Positions 43,333 to 52,191 of a DNA stretch of 64,000 nt are shown piece by piece. Position numbers and translations under genes: made by a program. The notes under the pieces were generated by a model that had not been told where the DNA came from, searched no databases, and worked only from the letters and a program-made list of their open reading frames with translations. The stretch's first letter is position 1, and each line of letters begins with the position of its first letter. The stretch lies in assembly GCF_028683135.1 (NCBI RefSeq), contig NZ_JAJUBB010000018.1, forward strand, positions 40,689 to 104,688, given 5' to 3'. The DNA comes from Enterovibrio qingdaonensis. GTDB lineage: Bacteria; Pseudomonadota; Gammaproteobacteria; Enterobacterales; Vibrionaceae.

Positions 43333-44613
43333 CTACTTCGCTAATTCAGGCAAAAAGGTGATCACGCCAGGCAGGAATACCAAGGCAATTTGAACCAACA
43401 ACATACTGATGAGGAAAGGAACGACGGCCCGGGAGAGCTGCACCATCGAGGAGCCTGTGATGCCTTTTGCAACGAACAGGTTTACGCCAACTGGCGGTGT
43501 GATAAGTGCCAGCTCAGTACCCACAATCAGAATGATACCGAAGTGGTAAGGGCTGATACCGAGGTCCACCAGAATAGGCAGGAACAACGGGGTATAAATC
43601 AGAATCTGTGCAGCCGTTTCGATGAACAGACCCGTAAACATAATTAAGGCAACGAATATCAACAAAATGATCGTCGGGTTGTCGGTTACCTGAAGAATCG
43701 CCTCACCGATCATTTGCGGGATTTGGCTCATGGTCAGGTAGCGGGCAAAGGCCGTAGCAAAACCAAGGATGATGATGACACAACCTGTGGTGATGGCCGA
43801 TTTCACGATGATAGGACGAATGTCTTTCAGCGTGATTTCTTTATGAACAAACAGGCTGACAATGAGGGTGTAGATAACCGTGATACAGGCAGCTTCCGTC
43901 GCCGTAAATACGCCAGAGTAAATGCCGCCAAGAATAATAACAGGTGTCAGCAATGCCCATTTCGCATCGTAAAATGCGGCCCAGACCTTTTTGCTGTCAA
44001 ACTTCTCGGCCATACCGACATAGCCGCGTTTTTTCGCAATGAGATATACGGTTAAGATCAGACCCAGACCAACCATACCGCCTGGAATAAAGCCTGACAG
44101 GAACATATCACCGATGGAAATCTCCGCCGTCACCGCGTAGATAATCATTGGAATAGAAGGTGGGATCAAGATACCGAGCGAACCAGCCGACGCCGTCAAC
44201 GCACCCGCGAAGTGGCGGTTGTAACCTTTTTCTATCATCGACGGCACCATCATTGAGCCGATAGCAGCAACGGTGGCTGGCGATGACCCTGAAATCGCTG
44301 CAAAGAACATACACGCGATAACAGTAACAATGCCCAAGCCACCTGTCGTACGACCTACCAAGGTTGATGCGAAACCTACGATACGGCGCGACAGGCCACC
44401 TGTTTCCATGACAAAGCCTGCCATGATAAACATTGGGATTGCGAGGTAAGTGAATGAGTCCAAGCCTGAGAATGAAATTTGGGCAATAAAACCGCCAGAA
44501 ATGTCATTCATTAACAACGCTGCAAGCGTCGACATACCGATACAAATTGCGATTGGCATGCCCACGAAGAGCAACGCAACGAAGATCAGCATCGTTATTC
44601 CGAAAGATACCAT
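43333..44613 (-). CDS. dctM: TRAP transporter large permease (DctM-like)
   Basis: This inner-membrane carrier subunit has about 12 helices and 426 residues. The motifs GSSPATVAAIGSMMVPSM and ILIPPSIPMIIYAV, and the C-terminal LITPPVGVNLFVAKGI, are standard for DctM proteins. It imports the sugar acid with Na+ and is delivered substrate by the DctP protein encoded three positions upstream in the operon. Its start overlaps the dctQ stop by one base (TAATG). Confidence 0.93.
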   Translation of the reverse strand: MVSFGITMLIFVALLFVGMPIAICIGMSTLAALLMNDISGGFIAQISFSGLDSFTYLAIPMFIMAGFVMETGGLSRRIVGFASTLVGRTTGGLGIVTVIACMFFAAISGSSPATVAAIGSMMVPSMIEKGYNRHFAGALTASAGSLGILIPPSIPMIIYAVTAEISIGDMFLSGFIPGGMVGLGLILTVYLIAKKRGYVGMAEKFDSKKVWAAFYDAKWALLTPVIILGGIYSGVFTATEAACITVIYTLIVSLFVHKEITLKDIRPIIVKSAITTGCVIIILGFATAFARYLTMSQIPQMIGEAILQVTDNPTIILLIFVALIMFTGLFIETAAQILIYTPLFLPILVDLGISPYHFGIILIVGTELALITPPVGVNLFVAKGITGSSMVQLSRAVVPFLISMLLVQIALVFLPGVITFLPELAK

Positions 44614-45125
44614 TACTGAGCCTCCATATCGGTTTGGCTAGTGCAAAGCACGTCTTTATTCTGAAAACGTTGGTACATGCGCTGAATCAAGCGCAGAGAT
44701 ATAAGGAAGAAGAACACAGGCACAATCATGTATACCCAGCCAATCTGCCACTCAAGCGCAGGCGTCACTTGAGACACACGCAATGCTTCTAACGTGATTT
44801 CAACGCCGTATGCACCGATATAAATCATGAAAGCACACCAAGAGGCTTCAATGACTTGGTCTAAATAATATTTCGCCTTGCCTTTTACAAAGTTGTCGAT
44901 GATTTCAACACGAACGTGCGCACCTTTAATAACCGCTAGGGAAGAGGCAGCATAAACAAGGGCAATAAATACGTATCTCGCCAACTCTTCCGTCCAAGAT
45001 AACGAAAAGTTAAAAACAAAACGGAATAATATTTGAAGAAGACATAAAACAATTAGCGCCAAAAATAACGCAACACTTAAGTACTCTTCGAATTCGTCAG
45101 AAAAGATCTTTTGCAATCTAGACAT
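44613..45125 (-). CDS. dctQ: TRAP transporter small permease (DctQ-like)
   Basis: This protein has four hydrophobic helices and 170 residues. The signature FNFSLSWTEELARYVFIALVYAASS, with the W-x-E-E-x-x-R element, is conserved in DctQ subunits. It associates with DctM. It lies 60 bases after dctP, with a terminator-like hairpin between. Confidence 0.92.
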   Translation of the reverse strand: MSRLQKIFSDEFEEYLSVALFLALIVLCLLQILFRFVFNFSLSWTEELARYVFIALVYAASSLAVIKGAHVRVEIIDNFVKGKAKYYLDQVIEASWCAFMIYIGAYGVEITLEALRVSQVTPALEWQIGWVYMIVPVFFFLISLRLIQRMYQRFQNKDVLCTSQTDMEAQ

Positions 45126-45156
45126 AGCTAATCTCGAATATTGGATGTTTAAATAA

Positions 45157-45180
45157 AAAGGGGCCTGGGCCAGCCCCTTT
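45157..45180 (-). terminator. Attenuator hairpin between dctP and dctQ
   Basis: AAAGGGGC pairs with GCCCCTTT over eight pairs, and on the minus strand a TTTTTATTT run follows. Inside an operon this probably lowers permease expression relative to the binding protein. Confidence 0.65.
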
Positions 45181-45185
45181 ATTAA

Positions 45186-46187
45186 TTAAGAAAGTTTGTT
45201 TACTTCTTTTTGTAGTTCTGAGAAGAATGCAGGATCTATTTGGTCACCATGTTTTTTCACAACAGGTGCAACTGCTTCACGAATTTCTTCTTTCGCTGCG
45301 TCCGTTAATTGATGGAACTCAACGCCAGCTTCGATCATTTTTTGCAGTGACTCTTCATCCTGAATGCGCACCGCTGATCGCATCTCTTCTTTCACGATAT
45401 CTGCGCCTTGCTGCAAAATTTTCTGATACTCAGGTGTCAGGCCATCATAGAACTTCTTACCAACAACAAAGACAACCCAGCTATACACGTGGCCAGTGTC
45501 TGACGCGTAAGGCTGCACTTCAAACAGGCGTTGAGAATAAATATTAGTGAATGGGTTTTCTTGACCATCCACTGTGCCCAACTGTAGAGATGAGAACAGC
45601 TCGGAGAACGGCATTGGCGTTGGGTTTGAACCTAGCGCTCGGAACGCATCCAAGTGTGAGCGGTTTTGCATAGTTCTAAGTTTCAAACCTTCAAAGTCGC
45701 TCAGCTGCGTAATCGGTTTGATGCTGTTGGTGACATGGCGGAAACCAAAGTTACCGTAACCTAAACCTACGTAGCCCGCATTTTCGAGTTTACCCAAAAG
45801 GTCTTTACCCCATTGACCGTCAACAACTTGGTTTGCAATATCTTCGGTTGGGAAAATAAATGGTAGCTCGAGAATATTAAACTCTTTAACAATATTTCCC
45901 ATTACTGCAGGTGCAGGAAGGTTCATTTGTACCGTGTTAAGTTTAATTGACTCCAAAACTTCTTGGTCATTACCAAGTTGGTTACTTGCATATATTTGAA
46001 CGTCTAATTTGCCTTGCGTTTGTTCTTCTACAAATGCCTCAAAAGACTTCATCGCTTTAAATTCAAAGTGTGATTCTGGAACACCAATGCCCACTTTCAT
46101 CACCTTTACGTCATCGCCGCTTTCACCACATCCGGTGAGTCCAAATAAAGCCATTGATACAATTATTGAGGTAAGGGTCTTTTTCAT
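45186..46187 (-). CDS. dctP: TRAP transporter substrate-binding protein (DctP-like), lipid-anchored
   Basis: This periplasmic binding protein captures the sugar acid. The mature part has KVGIGVPESHFEFKAMKSFEAFVEEQ and the substrate-binding Arg region GLKLRTMQNRSHLDAF. The N-terminus is MKKTLTSIIVSMALFGLTGCGES, with the lipobox LTGC, so it is probably a lipoprotein. Most Gram-negative TRAP binding proteins are free in the periplasm; lipid anchoring is less usual. Position 20 bases after dgoA suggests D-galactonate as ligand. Confidence 0.9.
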   Translation of the reverse strand: MKKTLTSIIVSMALFGLTGCGESGDDVKVMKVGIGVPESHFEFKAMKSFEAFVEEQTQGKLDVQIYASNQLGNDQEVLESIKLNTVQMNLPAPAVMGNIVKEFNILELPFIFPTEDIANQVVDGQWGKDLLGKLENAGYVGLGYGNFGFRHVTNSIKPITQLSDFEGLKLRTMQNRSHLDAFRALGSNPTPMPFSELFSSLQLGTVDGQENPFTNIYSQRLFEVQPYASDTGHVYSWVVFVVGKKFYDGLTPEYQKILQQGADIVKEEMRSAVRIQDEESLQKMIEAGVEFHQLTDAAKEEIREAVAPVVKKHGDQIDPAFFSELQKEVNKLS

Positions 46188-46207
46188 TTCACGCTTCCTT
46201 GAGCATA

Positions 46208-46855
46208 TTAATTATTGGAATTCGCCCATGCTTCACGATATTGACGGGCTATTGTTATTATTTCTTCTACAGTGTTTCCCGGTTTATATAGGCCGGAACC
46301 TAAACCAAAGCCAGACGCGCCAGCCTGTCTAAATTCACGCATTTGAGCAGGATCTGCATTGACTCCCCCAACAGGGAAGCAAGCTACGCCTTTCGGTAAC
46401 ACAGCTCTCAGTGCTTTGATGTAACGAGGTTCAATAGAATCTGCTGGGAAAAACTTCAATCCACTCGCCCCACACGCTAGTGCTTCAAATGCTTCTGTTG
46501 GCGTCATTACTCCCGGCAATGTCACACAACCATGCTCGGCAGCGCGTTTAATGACGTCAGGGTTCATGTTCGGTGTGACGATCAGGCGAGCGCCAGTGGC
46601 AAGCACTTCATCCAACAGTGATACCGTGGTAACGGTTCCCGCCCCGACTAAGGCTTGGTTGCCAAATTTTTCTACTAATAAGCGAATGCTGGTAAGTGCA
46701 TCAGGACTATTTAGCGGTACTTCGATAAGCGTGTACCCTTCATTGATTAATGCCTCCGCCACCGGGAGCACTTCTGCGGGCGTAATACCACGCAGAATGG
46801 CGACAAGAGGCAGAGACTTGAACGATTCACTGTCGATAAATTGTTCAGGCGACAT
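46208..46855 (-). CDS. dgoA: 2-dehydro-3-deoxy-6-phosphogalactonate aldolase
   Basis: DgoA splits KDPGal to pyruvate and glyceraldehyde 3-phosphate. It is a KDPG-aldolase-family TIM barrel of 215 residues. The N-terminal [13 protein letters not shown], the catalytic Glu region [16 protein letters not shown], and the Schiff-base Lys in GLKFFPAD are all present. The gene overlaps the end of dgoK by 11 bases, as is common in dgo operons. Confidence 0.93.
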   Translation of the reverse strand: MSPEQFIDSESFKSLPLVAILRGITPAEVLPVAEALINEGYTLIEVPLNSPDALTSIRLLVEKFGNQALVGAGTVTTVSLLDEVLATGARLIVTPNMNPDVIKRAAEHGCVTLPGVMTPTEAFEALACGASGLKFFPADSIEPRYIKALRAVLPKGVACFPVGGVNADPAQMREFRQAGASGFGLGSGLYKPGNTVEEIITIARQYREAWANSNN

Positions 46856-47768
46856 GGCAGCGATTCCTACTTTGCTGATAAATGGTGGTCATGCCAGCGA
46901 GGAAGCATTCGTCGCCAGACATTATCTTTCCTTGCAGATCCAAATGCTCGATGGCAAGAAGGTAACGTTGGCAGAGTTTTTCATCGCCAACGAGATAGAT
47001 AGGCCCGTCTTCATTGAGAGTGCCGAGTTCAGCACCGATCAGCACACCAGACAGGTAGCTCTCTACATTCTCAGGTGCGACATGGTTGAAGAGTCGCTGT
47101 GTACGGGCAGAAAACAGTACTGAGCTCAACGCGCCCTTGCGACCTGCATCCACCCCCAACAAGTAGCTCGTATCACAATGCTGTTGCTCGGGCAGTTGGC
47201 GACCTAAAATCGAGTGTTGTTTGAGTACTGAGAACAACTCACCAGTCATATAGGTTTGAAAATGGGTCAGTTCACCGGACTTAACGTGAACGTGTTTGCT
47301 GTGCGTGCCCGGCAGAATGGCGTGTGTAACACAGTTATCAGTAAGACTTACTAGACCCATCAACTGCACTTCTTCACCACGCATCACATCTGGCAGGTCA
47401 AAATCGTTATCTCCCGTTGCACCCGGAACAATCCAACCCTTTTTGCCCCATGGCAACGTCACGTCGGCCATGTTCTGAATTAGTGCGTCGGGAGAGACTG
47501 GCAGCGATACGTATGGCACATCACGCCAACCTTGCTGGGAACCTACCATGCCAGCAAAAAGAACTGACAACGAGTTGATGGAGTCAGCCCAAGGGCTAAC
47601 AAGTTGTTGAAAGGTGTCAGAGAATTGGCCGTTGGGCACGGCAAGCAACCCGCAAGATGCCGTCAGCTTGTCGATAGTTTGACCTTCTGGCGTCATCAGG
47701 AATGCACGAAAATTGGATGTTCCCCAATCTACCGCGACCCAACTTGCTTTAAGACTCATATTTGTCAT
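46845..47768 (-). CDS. dgoK: 2-dehydro-3-deoxygalactonokinase
   Basis: DgoK phosphorylates 2-keto-3-deoxy-galactonate. The 307-residue protein opens with [16 protein letters not shown], the phosphate-binding start of the family, followed by GMVGSQQGW and [11 protein letters not shown], which are conserved in DgoK. The start at 47768 is chosen because AGGA precedes it and a probable operator palindrome lies just upstream; a Met ten codons earlier would place that operator inside the gene. Confidence 0.92.
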   Translation of the reverse strand: MTNMSLKASWVAVDWGTSNFRAFLMTPEGQTIDKLTASCGLLAVPNGQFSDTFQQLVSPWADSINSLSVLFAGMVGSQQGWRDVPYVSLPVSPDALIQNMADVTLPWGKKGWIVPGATGDNDFDLPDVMRGEEVQLMGLVSLTDNCVTHAILPGTHSKHVHVKSGELTHFQTYMTGELFSVLKQHSILGRQLPEQQHCDTSYLLGVDAGRKGALSSVLFSARTQRLFNHVAPENVESYLSGVLIGAELGTLNEDGPIYLVGDEKLCQRYLLAIEHLDLQGKIMSGDECFLAGMTTIYQQSRNRCHVA

Positions 47769-47782
47769 ACATACATTCCTAT

Positions 47783-47795
47783 CTTGTATGACAAG
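47783..47795. promoter_or_regulatory. Probable DgoR operator upstream of dgoK
   Basis: CTTGTATGACAAG is a 13-base inverted repeat (CTTGT-ATG-ACAAG). The form resembles sites of GntR/FadR-type regulators, including the TTGTA-type sites known for DgoR. A similar sequence is in front of dgoR. Confidence 0.55.
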
Positions 47796-47845
47796 CATGA
47801 TAGGTACTTTTTTACCCTTTGTGTGTGATCAAAACCTAAAATCTA

Positions 47846-48568
47846 TTACGGGATTAAATTTACGTAATCAGGCTGATCGTTGAGCACTTTACGCATAGAC
47901 GCCAACACCATCTCACGCATACAGTTTCGGGCAGTTGCTGCGTCCCGCATTCGGATTGCATCGAGGACGTCCCAGTGCTCTTGTAGTGCGGGGCCACTTA
48001 GACTCACATCCTCTTCCAAGGTATTGGAAAATGAAAGCTCCATTGTGGCGGCAAGCATGTCTCCTAATGCTAAAAGAAACGGGTTATGTGAGGCACGAAT
48101 AATCGCGTTATGGAAACGAATATCACCTTGATTAAATTTGTCACGGTTCATCTCTTCCTTGGCATCACGCATGATTTCATAACCAGCCTCAATCTCAGCC
48201 AAGTCACGGCTTGTTGCATTTAGTGCAGCCAACGCAGCAATATTTGGTTCAAAAATCAGACGTGTCGCAATCAAGTCTCGCAATATGCGATCACTACTTT
48301 TTACTTGGGCTGTCCAGCGCAATACATCACCGTCCAACCAGTTCCAATTTTCAATAGCCGCAATGGTTGTTCGTTTTTTCGGTTGGATGATAAGCATTCC
48401 TTTTGAAGCCAGACTTTGCAGTGCCGAACGCACTGTCGTTCTGGATTTGTCGAACTGACGGGCTATCTCATTTTCACCGGGTAATTGATCATCCGTACCA
48501 TAGCGACCAGAAACGATGAGATTCGCAATCTCTTCCGCAAGCGTTTCAGATACAGGCTTTGTTTTCAT
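47846..48568 (-). CDS. dgoR: GntR/FadR-family regulator of the galactonate operon
   Basis: The N-terminal winged helix reads VSGRYGTDDQLPGENEIARQFDKSRTTVRSALQSLASKGM, and an all-helical FCD ligand domain follows (residues about 90-230, with NQGDIRFHNAIIRASHNPFL carrying likely metal-binding His residues). It is the expected repressor that releases in the presence of D-galactonate. It is the first gene of the leftward cluster, 77 bases before dgoK, with operator-like repeats before both genes. Confidence 0.9.
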   Translation of the reverse strand: MKTKPVSETLAEEIANLIVSGRYGTDDQLPGENEIARQFDKSRTTVRSALQSLASKGMLIIQPKKRTTIAAIENWNWLDGDVLRWTAQVKSSDRILRDLIATRLIFEPNIAALAALNATSRDLAEIEAGYEIMRDAKEEMNRDKFNQGDIRFHNAIIRASHNPFLLALGDMLAATMELSFSNTLEEDVSLSGPALQEHWDVLDAIRMRDAATARNCMREMVLASMRKVLNDQPDYVNLIP

Positions 48569-48578
48569 CTTACCTTCT

Positions 48579-48591
48579 CTTGTGTGACATG
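48579..48591. promoter_or_regulatory. Probable DgoR operator upstream of dgoR
   Basis: CTTGTGTGACATG matches the repeat before dgoK at 11 of 13 positions and lies just before the dgoR start. It suggests autoregulation. Confidence 0.5.
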
Positions 48592-48691
48592 ATTTCTTTG
48601 CAAGGATACATCATATGTCCAGTTATGTGTATTTATTCAGAAAAAGGAATATGCAGTACAGCCAAGAAAAGTATAAATCGTAGATTTTTTG

Positions 48692-48897
48692 ATGGTGAGA
48701 ACCCCGAAGCCTTTGCCAACCTTTACTATGATTTTGCATCAAACATTGTTGATGACATTTCCGGCAATGCCCCTGACCCGCTTTCACTCACCAACCCCAC
48801 CGTCGAAAACGGTGCGCAAGGTATGGCGTTTGTGTATGCGTCGGTGAGATCGAGAGATAATGAGGGGAAATGGGAGCCGGTGAAAAAACTGTATTAG
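48692..48897 (+). pseudogene. Remnant: 3' end of a Gfo/Idh/MocA gene
   Basis: About 65 codons encode the C-terminal end of the same dehydrogenase as the gene ending at 39515 (EAFANLYYDFASNIVDDISG and onward, ending ...GKWEPVKKLY). The rest of the gene is absent; upstream codons are unrelated sequence with no ribosome site. Bases 48706-48876 match the intact gene's end at 92% identity, with mostly synonymous changes. The fragment therefore came from a diverged homologue and not from a recent copy of the neighbour. It marks the right border of the galactonate module. Confidence 0.85.
48706..48876 (+). repeat. Direct repeat, right copy (in the gene remnant)
   Basis: This is the partner of 39324-39494 in the same orientation. 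The two copies flank the entire leftward galactonate operon. Confidence 0.85.
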
Positions 48898-49275
48898 CTA
48901 CAAAAGAATAATGAGTGACATTCCGTATTGATGTCACTCTAATTTCAGATTCCGAAAAACTCGACGACCATCGAATTTAACCTCAAACGTTTGCGAGCAT
49001 TTCCAATAAGTATCGATGCATTTCATAGAATCAATCAGTTTTAAAAAGGAAATCCGCCATATTCATTACATTATTCAACAATTAATTGACAGCATTATTG
49101 AAAGCCACGCTTTAACCCTTCGCTTTATGTGTCGCAAAATGACAGTGTCACAATTCCTACGCCAGAAAAAAGCCAATAGCATATTCACCAAAATATAAAT
49201 ACGTTTAGAACTGCGTTTTCATAAACAGCAGAATCTAAATATCCCTTTCAACCTCTATGGCTAGAGAATGAAACA
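48898..49275 (+). other. Intergenic region before the radical SAM gene
   Basis: The gap is AT-rich and has no convincing gene. A frame of 60 codons from 49016 lacks a ribosome site, and its product (many Ile, His and basic residues) does not look like a precursor peptide. No clear operator or terminator was seen. A promoter for the radical SAM gene must lie here but cannot be pinned down. Confidence 0.4.
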
Positions 49276-50406
49276 GTGAACATGCTCGAAAATAACATTG
49301 ATATCCGAGATATTACTGCTGTAAATCCAATCCTTTGCACCATTCCTTTTAATCAGGTTTTAGTCGATGAACTAGGAAACGTGAACCTCTGTTGTGGCTC
49401 CCATATTAAGAACATGTCCCCTGTTGCTGGGAACCTCTTTAGCGAAGATGCTAAGCGCATTTGGAACAACGAAGTTTACAAAACGTTTCGTCAGTCCTTC
49501 ACAGACGGAAGTCTGCGCTACTGTAACGAAAAATCTTGCTCAGCATTGGCAAACAAGCAAAGCCCTGAAGCCAGATTACTGCTGCATACGCTTGAAGAAA
49601 TTCGTTGTGATGAGCACTTATCAAAAAGTAATTATTCCTCGTTTTCTGATAGCCCTGACACGTTTGATGGGACGTTAACAGGGATGCCGACCCGTTTGTA
49701 TTTGGGCATTGACCCGAGTTGCAACCTCAAGTGTCCTTCATGTCGCGACGCCCTGTTTATCGACAAATCTGGCACTGAACGGCTGGATACACTCTATGGC
49801 AATTTGAGAAGCATAACCCCTGGCATCGAGTTCCTAGAGTTAGATGGTTCCGGTGATGTGTTTGCGAGCAAATGGTATAACAAATTTCTTCGAGACTTTC
49901 CGGTCAGCGACTTCCCAAACCTAAAAGAAATTAAATTCAGATCGAATGCCGTTCTCTGGAACCGAAAAAACTGGTACCGCATTCACCCTACGTTCAGAGC
50001 AAAGAAAATTCATGCCTGTATCTCAATTGACGCGGCTACTGAATCCACTTACGAGGTTGTCAGGGGAGACTCTTTCCAAACCTTGATGGAAAACATGTAT
50101 TTTGTCAGAGAATTGCTCGAGAACGGAGAATTGGAATCTATCTCCATCGTCATGATTTATCGAAAAAGTAATTACCATGAAATACCAGTATTCATTCAAC
50201 TCGGTAAAGAACTCAAGGCAGACACCATTATTATCAATCCTCTTCAGGCTTGGGCACAGTCCGCATATTCGATTAATGGAACATTTGAGGATGAGGCAAT
50301 TCACCACCCTTCACACCCTGAGCATCACCGATTAAAGCAGTTAATAGACGAAAACAATATTCGGTATGGGAATGACGGGGATACCTTTATCGATTTTGCA
50401 TGGTGA
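49276..50406 (+). CDS. Radical SAM protein with N-terminal SPASM-like cysteine region
   Basis: This radical SAM enzyme has unknown substrate. The [4Fe-4S] site is CNLKCPSC (C-x3-C-x2-C) near residue 153, preceded by TRLYLGIDPS, and the barrel continues through ELDGSGDVFAS and HACISIDAAT. Ahead of it, residues about 30-95 carry LCCGSH and YCNEKSC with the segment GNLFSEDAKRIWNNEVY. This is the arrangement of SPASM-type auxiliary clusters, here placed N-terminally. It forms an operon with the PqqD-like/PIG-L protein 77 bases downstream. The start is uncertain between GTG 49276 and ATG 49282; both have weak ribosome sites. Confidence 0.85.
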   Translation: MNMLENNIDIRDITAVNPILCTIPFNQVLVDELGNVNLCCGSHIKNMSPVAGNLFSEDAKRIWNNEVYKTFRQSFTDGSLRYCNEKSCSALANKQSPEARLLLHTLEEIRCDEHLSKSNYSSFSDSPDTFDGTLTGMPTRLYLGIDPSCNLKCPSCRDALFIDKSGTERLDTLYGNLRSITPGIEFLELDGSGDVFASKWYNKFLRDFPVSDFPNLKEIKFRSNAVLWNRKNWYRIHPTFRAKKIHACISIDAATESTYEVVRGDSFQTLMENMYFVRELLENGELESISIVMIYRKSNYHEIPVFIQLGKELKADTIIINPLQAWAQSAYSINGTFEDEAIHHPSHPEHHRLKQLIDENNIRYGNDGDTFIDFAW

Positions 50407-50483
50407 TGCACTTCATCACCAACGCAATTTATTTAATAAAAAATAATCAAATATACAAATACAGCTAGGTCATTGGTTAGATA

Positions 50484-51989
50484 ATGAAGAATTCAACAAA
50501 ACGTCAATTATGTTTCATCAGAAATCCAAACTTTGAAATAGACAATAATGACGTTTACTACACACTGGGCTCGTATCATCGTTCAAAGAAACCTGTTTGC
50601 CAGCTCGGTCCTTGGCACTCCCTATTTGTTGAATTAGATGCGCCATGCTCTTTTGATGACCTCCTGAAAAAATACCCATCGTGCGAGCCCATTTTAAAGC
50701 AATGGCTTCAACTCGGATTGGTACACGCTTACCCTCGTATTGATGCAAATACGGCGGTCGAGGACGACAAACATCTGGTCGTGTTAGAGCCTCACATTGA
50801 TGATGCAGCATTGTCTGTGGGCGGAGCCCTTATCAAGCGACGCGGAAAGCAGCGCACCACCATATTGACCGCCATCCAATACACGGACTACACCAGTTAT
50901 TCAGAGAAAACACGCGGAAAACGCGACTACATATCAAGTCGAAGAGAACGTGAAGCCCGTATTTCTGCCGCAATGATGGGCGCAGCACATAAAACGATGG
51001 GTATGACCGATCAACCTATTCGATGGAACCAACCAGACTGCCGCGACCTCTTCCCTGAATCAGAACTTTCGTACCTTGCCGAGCACCTTTATGCCAACAT
51101 TTCCGAGCTCAAACCAACCGAACTCTGGTTACCGCTCGCAACAGGGCTTCATGCCGATCATCACAACATCCGCAACGCTGCGGTATTGATGCTTAATCAA
51201 CACCCAGAGCTTTTAGAAACGGCGGATATCTATTTCTTCGAAGACCAGCCCTATGGGTATGATGCAGGAAAGGCGTTTACGGAAAAGCTTCACGCTAACC
51301 TTTTCCCTTACGGCGACACCAGCGTTTGTAATATTGATATTTCAGACGTCATGGATGAAAAGAAAAACCTCGTTTCTATTTTTGGTTCCCAGTTTAAGGT
51401 CGACAAGATGTGGCCAAAAATTGAAGCGGCAGCGTACTCCCACATCACGGGCGTTCCGTCAGAGCGTATGTGGAAAATCAACACCACACCGAATGCGCTC
51501 TCCTACCAACACTTCGAACGCTTTGATGCAATGAAACCTGCACTCTCATTGGCTATTAAGAACAAAAAAGTCTGCTTAGTGCTTAATGACTACTTTGTGG
51601 CTGGTGACGTCGAGGCATTCATTAAAGCATGCTCTGCGTTCGATATTTCTTTAGAGGTGTTTACCAAGCGCACTGAAGCCGCAAGGGTTTCGATGTTTGA
51701 AAACAGAAACGTTGACGTCACGCTGTATGATGCCCAATCAAACGGATTACATAATACCTTAACGCGCTTATCAGAAAGGCAAGACGCTTTCATTTTCGTC
51801 TCTTGTTTTGAGTTCAAATTTCCTGAACGCCTAAACGCAGCGCGGGCACTTTTAGACGGGACGGAATACTACTTGTCCGAATGGAGTTCTTCTATGTTCC
51901 GCGCATTTGAAGAGCGCGTGGAGGAGTTGGCACAAGATTTTGTCAATAACCCTGACCAAGTAGAGGAAAAAACATTGTCCGTTGCTTAG
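50484..51989 (+). CDS. PIG-L-type deacetylase with PqqD/RRE-like N-terminal segment
   Basis: Residues about 95-330 form a PIG-L/LmbE domain: LVVLEPHIDDAALSVGG contains the zinc motif (His104, Asp106, Asp107), and ATGLHADHHNIRNAA contains the second His cluster. Such enzymes remove acetyl groups from GlcNAc-linked substrates in thiols and glycolipids. Residues 1-90 (LCFIRNPNFEIDNNDVYYTLG, then LDAPCSFDDLLKKYPSCEPILKQWLQLGLV) look like a winged-helix PqqD/RiPP-recognition domain. Residues 350-500 are a further alpha/beta part of no known family. Pairing with a radical SAM protein suggests joint modification of one substrate. The PIG-L call is firm; the RRE call is tentative. Confidence 0.78.
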   Translation: MKNSTKRQLCFIRNPNFEIDNNDVYYTLGSYHRSKKPVCQLGPWHSLFVELDAPCSFDDLLKKYPSCEPILKQWLQLGLVHAYPRIDANTAVEDDKHLVVLEPHIDDAALSVGGALIKRRGKQRTTILTAIQYTDYTSYSEKTRGKRDYISSRREREARISAAMMGAAHKTMGMTDQPIRWNQPDCRDLFPESELSYLAEHLYANISELKPTELWLPLATGLHADHHNIRNAAVLMLNQHPELLETADIYFFEDQPYGYDAGKAFTEKLHANLFPYGDTSVCNIDISDVMDEKKNLVSIFGSQFKVDKMWPKIEAAAYSHITGVPSERMWKINTTPNALSYQHFERFDAMKPALSLAIKNKKVCLVLNDYFVAGDVEAFIKACSAFDISLEVFTKRTEAARVSMFENRNVDVTLYDAQSNGLHNTLTRLSERQDAFIFVSCFEFKFPERLNAARALLDGTEYYLSEWSSSMFRAFEERVEELAQDFVNNPDQVEEKTLSVA

Positions 51990-52191
51990 ATGTCACCGGA
52001 ATAGGTAGGACAAACACGTCAGTGGATACGCTAAAATACGGCATCATGCCCCGTAGAAACAGGACAGCGAATCAATCCACGCTATTTCTTCATAGACATG
52101 ACAATGATTGATGTAGGGATTAATAAGGCATAAAATTACGCCACAAATTGCGAATCAATAAGCAATACATAGACTTAAGCAGTAAGCATTC

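Noticed and set aside
48559..48700. Upstream part of the frame that contains the Gfo/Idh remnant
   Set aside because: It overlaps the dgoR start on the other strand and encodes no dehydrogenase sequence; only the last 65 codons or so are a genuine remnant.
49016..49198. Small frame upstream of the radical SAM gene as a possible RiPP precursor
   Set aside because: It has no ribosome site, no leader/core pattern or repeated core residues, and an unlikely composition; treated as chance.
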